From assembly GCA_023374025.1 (NCBI GenBank), contig SIJG01000021.1:244237-308236 (forward strand): a DNA stretch of 64,000 nucleotides. Direction: 5' to 3'. Made by a program: the position numbers and the translations under genes. The stretch is from Heterodera schachtii (Eukaryota; Nematoda; Chromadorea; Rhabditida; Heteroderidae). Under the pieces are notes generated by a model that ran no database searches, was not told where the DNA came from, and saw nothing but the letters and a program-made list of their open reading frames with translations. This document shows positions 60,301 to 64,000 of this stretch, in pieces (position 1 is the stretch's first letter; each line of letters opens with the position of its first letter).

Positions 60301-62688
60301 GAAGGGGAGGGTTAGCCATCAAAAAATGTTGGAATTTTAGGCCGTTTTTTAAAAGATTTTTCCAAAAATTGGCGATTTTTGGGTCAAATTTTGAAACGTT
60401 TAAAGAGGTTTTGGGTCGGGCGGTGCAGATAGGTGCCGCGCCAGGGTAAATTTTGAAATTTTGATGAAACCCTCATTGTCAGCCCCCCCCCCCCCGCTAC
60501 GTCCTTGTTCTACCGTGCCAACTTTTCACACCTTTTCGAGTGCCATCTGTCGGATGAATTCGGTGAGCGGCGTCTCCTGCACTTGGCCCTCATCCAAACG
60601 GCGTCGCTTCTCCTCCAACTGGCGGACCAACTCGTCGAAGTCGGTCACTCGCCGAGGGCCGCCGCCTTCAGCATCCGCCGCCGTGGCCGCCTCGCGACGC
60701 CGCAGGAACTTCAGAAAGGCGACATCTGCCGGGGAAAATGGGGGGGGGGGGTCGAATTTGGGTCGGAAATTCAAAATTTAATAGCAAAAAAAAAGAAAAA
60801 GAAATTTTGGAACCCGTATTAAAAATACGAGTGAGTGAAATGGCAGGCCTCCAATTTGTTAGAAAAATTGGTTTAATTTAGCACGAATTATTGAATTTAA
60901 ATGATATGAGTAGCCAGGGACCGGGAAATACCCATTATAGGAAAGCCAGAACCAGAAAAGCTTGTAACCGACTTTCAACCGGACGAAGGATTGACAGTGA
61001 TTGACCGAAATTTTGCCGAGGAATAAATGCAATTTTTTAAAAATCAAATTTCATCGGTTTTTAGTAGTAAGTGCAAACATTTCGCTTTTTGAGGATGCAC
61101 CCCAAAATTTCGCCGCTAAATTTTTTTTGAAATTTTTAAATCTTTCAAGAAAAAAAAATTGATTTCGTTCCTCTTGCTTTTCCCCTGTTCTCACCATTTG
61201 TCAATGTGTTCACCCGCTCGTCGCATTGCTTGGCCATTTCGGCGGAATGTTTCGGCACCGTTTGGTTGGGCGCCAATTCGACGATGGCCATCGATTCAAT
61301 GCCGAAAAAATGAAAGAAATTTCAGTATAAAAACACCAAAAAAATAAAAATAAATAAATTTTGGTGCCACCGTTTCTGTCCACGAACACATAGCCGTTGA
61401 AACGTTCAGCGAAAGACAAAGCCTAAATCAACAAAAAATGTACAAAATGCTTTTAGTTATTAAAAATGCAAGTGGTTAAAAATTTAAAAAAAAAATCTTT
61501 TTCCAAATTATTTTAAAAATTTGTTTGACTGGGAATTTTTGTTTAAATTTTTCTTAAAATTGCATTTTGTTTATTTTTTTCAGAGGGAGACAATTTTTTC
61601 TGTTTTAAATCGACCCCAAAAATTCCAAACAAAAAGAGTCCGTCCATTGGTTTTTAGTACTATTTCAAAAAAAATGTAACTTTTAAGAGCGATGAATTTT
61701 CCAATTTTTTTTAGAAATTTTGCGGCGAGGTGAGGAAAGAATAAAAAAATTGATCAGCTGCCGACTTTTCCCTTTTTTTTTGTCTAATTTGATTAAAATA
61801 AAATTCTCATTTTTTTTACACATTTATACAACTTTTCTCGCACATTTTTCTCCTCCCGAAACACCAAATAGGCGCGTGCGAAGGCGCAACGCGCGCGCCG
61901 CAGCGTCGCCGCCACTTCGTCCGCGTCGTCCTCCACCACCGTCGTCACCGGAGGGGCGGCCGCGTCCGTTCCGTCCCCGCCGCCGCTGGTGTTGTCACTG
62001 GCGCCAGCGCCCGTCGCGTGGGCGCTGCCGGGCGCGGCGCAGAACCAAAAGGCGTGCGGCTCGCCGGCCGGCAACGGGGCGAACTGCGCGTGCAAATCGG
62101 CGGGAACGATGCCGGGCGGCAAACGGCGCAGCACAACCTGAGCAATGGGGGGGGGGAATAAAAAATGCCGAAAACCGAGGGGGGGGGGGGGAGGGGTAAA
62201 AAAAACTAAAAATCTCGAAGGGTTGAAGATGAAAAAAAAACCGGAATGAAAAATTTAAAAAAACCGAGGGGGGGGGGGGGCGAATGGAGTAAAAATTATA
62301 TGTGATCAATACCACAAACCCCAAGTAAAAATTTTATACACCCACGCGCCCCCACCAAATTTGTAGCCAGAAAAAAAAAATGCGGCGTCGTTTAACGCCG
62401 CCCTCCAAAATTTAAAAAAAATTTGAAAATCTCTGACAGGTCAACTCAAATCTTCAGTTTTATGTCTACAAATGGTATAATTTTAGAATTTTCCGAAATT
62501 TATTTTTTTTGGATGAGGCGCCTTTCAAAAAAAAATCTAAGGAGGCTCTGTGAACGCATTTTTTTGATTCGACATTTCGATTTTTAATGTCCATAAAAAT
62601 CGGAAAAACCAACTTTGGTCATTTCATCCTTCTCCTTGTGCTTCTTCACACTTTTTGTCTCCTCTTCACCGCTTACAACAACAGTCAT
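57312..62688 (-). CDS. smg-4: UPF3 / SMG-4, nonsense-mediated mRNA decay factor
   Basis: Twelve exons: 62614-62688, 61820-62137, 61371-61422, 61195-61302, 60532-60725, 59943-60021, 59570-59643, 59436-59490, 58936-59021, 58180-58348, 57560-57654 and 57312-57422; 1416 nt, 471 residues, close to the family norm. The RNP-type UPF3 domain is clear: KVVLRRLPPGIVPADL, HAFWFCAAPG, ARAYLVFREEKNV, ERFNGYVFVDRNG, SMAIVELAPNQTVPK, then FDELVRQLEEKRRRLDE and TPLTEFIRQMALEK. The C-terminal part is Lys/Arg-rich (TRKSRRRGSG), and near the end ERPEREIYRPGHRK matches the exon-junction-complex binding motif. The protein links exon junction complexes to UPF2/UPF1 on premature-stop mRNAs. Intron 6 fits only with a GC donor (GTGG|GCGCAA), and the acceptor before 61302 reads TTTTTTCG rather than AG. 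The central Ala/Gly-rich stretch is the least certain part. Confidence 0.88.
57435..57541. repeat. Tandem repeat in UPF3 last intron
   Basis: Three to four imperfect units of GGGTAATTGCCATAATTAAG (about 30 bases apart) fill most of the last UPF3 intron (57423-57559). Confidence 0.75.
60180..60300 (-). other. Basic low-complexity stretch in UPF3 intron, possible extra exon
   Basis: Within UPF3 intron 5 the minus strand reads NKRPKRKKKKRRLRSGAG, next to a C tract of about 20 bases. Its composition fits the basic C-terminal region of UPF3, and an AATAAG precedes part of it, but the 12-exon model is in phase without it. It may be an alternative exon or intronic low complexity. Confidence 0.2.
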
Positions 62689-63259
62689 CTGGCGATAATT
62701 TCAAGTTGCGATTTGTGTCAAAAAATTCCCGATTTTTTGCTGAAAATTTAATTTTCATAAATTTTTTATTTGAAAATGGCAGTAATTTTTTTTAAAGTGA
62801 TAGCAAAGGCAACAAATTAATAATTATTTTCAGCACCAAATTCCATTTCATTCTTCTACAATTTATACACAAATATGTTGGAAAAGGGGGGAAAAAACAG
62901 CACCAGAAAATGGGGGAATTATTCAATTATTCGAGAAGAGAAGAGAGACAAAGTTTTCTGCATCAGACAACATAAATTGACAAACGAAAAGATTTTTTGA
63001 ATTTGTTTTTTTCCTTTTTGAATAGTTTCAAAATTTGACGAAAAATTCTCATAATTTCGTAAATTTTTGGCCAAAAACTCGTAAAAAATGTAGTGCGAAT
63101 TAAAGGTAAAATTTTTCAGTGAGTGAATTGGGAAGATATTTTTCGCGGGAAAATTGGAGAGAATTTAATTTATAGATTTGAAAATTCGGGGGAATTTTTT
63201 CCAATCTTTTGTGTTTGGTCACTCCTTCAACGCAACACATCACTCGCACATTCTGACAA
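62689..63259. other. Short intergenic region
   Basis: About 570 bases of AT-rich DNA between the stop of the SelK-like gene and the UPF3 start. Both genes run leftward. It must hold the UPF3 promoter or trans-splice acceptor; no specific element could be named. Confidence 0.4.
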
Positions 63260-64000
63260 TCAGCGACAACATCCGCCGCTCGGACAGCTCGGCATTGATG
63301 ACGGCCCGTCAGTGTTCAGCCGACCCATCGGACGCCGGGGACCACCGCCGCCGCCACCACCGCCTGAAAAATGAATAATTTTTTTAAAAATAAAAATGGA
63401 TTTTATTTGGTTTTTGTATTTCAAAGTGGATATTGGGACTTTTCTAAAAAATGGGGATTCCATACAATTTGAAAGTGCCAAAATGTTCCCGCATTATGGC
63501 ACTACATAAAAAAATCAAAGGGGGAGAGGGGGGTGGGCCCTGTTGGTTTGCAAAAAATTTTTTTTGGTAATAATTTGTGATACTCATTCCCGGGATTTTT
63601 TGAAATCCATGAGTATGAATCTGACGCCTATCTTGACAAATTTCTAATCCCGAACTCAAACAAAAGTCCAGGATTCAAAGTTTCCAATTTTTTAAATTAA
63701 AATTTAAGTTTGAAAAGTGGAATTGGTTAAAATAGAGGTCAGATTCATGTTCAGGGATCCCAGAAACCACTGGGAACAAATTTTCATGAGTAAACATTAT
63801 TTTACAAAAAAAAAAAAAATTTTCAAACCAAAACGGTCCAAGCCCCTTGGGAATTTTTTTTTTTACAAAAACTTGGAACCCAAACTATCTGAACGTGTCC
63901 AAAATGTTCCCGCATTGTTACCGGGTCTCCAACCGCCGCCGCCTCCTCCTCCCCCTCCTCCGCCACCACCCCAACCGCCGCCGTTGCCGCGCAGCGACCG
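63260..64000 (-). CDS. Selenoprotein-K-like glycine-rich protein (Cys form), 3' end
   Basis: Two exons are visible: 63922-64000, cut by the window edge, and 63260-63363 with stop TGA. The phase-1 junction joins cleanly.  The sequence runs RSLRGNGGGWGGGG, a glycine tract, WRP, more glycine, then PRRPMGRLNTDGPSS and SCPSGGCCR at the stop. Selenoprotein K ends in a Gly-rich region, RRMGRIN, GPSPPP and GGUGR; the same landmarks occur here with Cys where selenocysteine would be. SelK is a single-pass ER membrane protein involved in ER-associated degradation; its N-terminal membrane segment would lie beyond 64000. The identification rests on the short C-terminal motif, and another Gly-rich protein cannot be excluded. 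Confidence 0.55.
63640..63800. repeat. Dispersed 'ATGGATGTC...AAACCCCT' repeat family (example copy)
   Basis: One of about ten diverged copies of a sequence close to TTCGGG...CGAAATTGGTCAAAATGGATGTCAGATTCGTGATCAGGGACCCCAAAAACCCCTGG; this copy reads GTCAGATTCATGTTCAGGGA. Others lie at 350-400, 740-935, 12340-12480, 13610-13665 with 14114-14200, 14510-14560, 26110-26300, 56100-56240, 56600-56840 and 59130-59260. Copies are often followed by GTATTACC and a G or C tract. It is probably one end of an old non-autonomous element. Confidence 0.65.

Overview
This window is eukaryotic: AT-rich DNA with many short introns, dense miniature transposons, foldback elements and long poly-G/C tracts. Gene structure (introns from about 50 bp up, TTTCAG acceptors, apparent GC-AG introns) and content (a 376-residue actin, secreted orphan proteins, FLYWCH zinc fingers) fit a nematode. 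I infer a plant-parasitic tylenchid, possibly a cyst nematode; no single gene proves this. All gene models below were assembled by hand from reading frame, splice signals and intron phase.

Layout. 0.5-5.0 kb: two tandem FLYWCH-type zinc-finger genes (+), made by a duplication of about 1.1 kb. 7.4-11.9 kb: an ankyrin-patatin (iPLA2-like) phospholipase locus (+) with several lesions. 14.9-19.0 kb: a complete actin gene (-) with eight coding exons. 19-41.4 kb: mostly repeats, with two segmental duplications, hAT-like miniature elements with exact 8-bp target duplications (one nested in another), a copied actin 3' end, and four copies of a Cys-rich orphan exon. 41.4-51.3 kb: two divergently transcribed genes for secreted orphan proteins; the rightward one encodes an 854-residue protein built from repeated modules. 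51.5-52.6 kb: a satellite of about 172 bp. 52.7-56.5 kb: an SLC19 folate/thiamine-type transporter (-). 57.3-62.7 kb: UPF3/SMG-4, the nonsense-mediated decay factor (-). 63.3-64 kb: the 3' end of a glycine-rich, selenoprotein-K-like gene with Cys in place of selenocysteine (-).

The housekeeping genes (actin, UPF3, SLC19, SelK-like) are functionally unrelated neighbours. The strongest candidate for undescribed biology is the modular secreted protein at 47.3-51.3 kb with its divergent secreted neighbour. The repeat field is also informative, because paralogous copies supply empty-site controls for several insertions.
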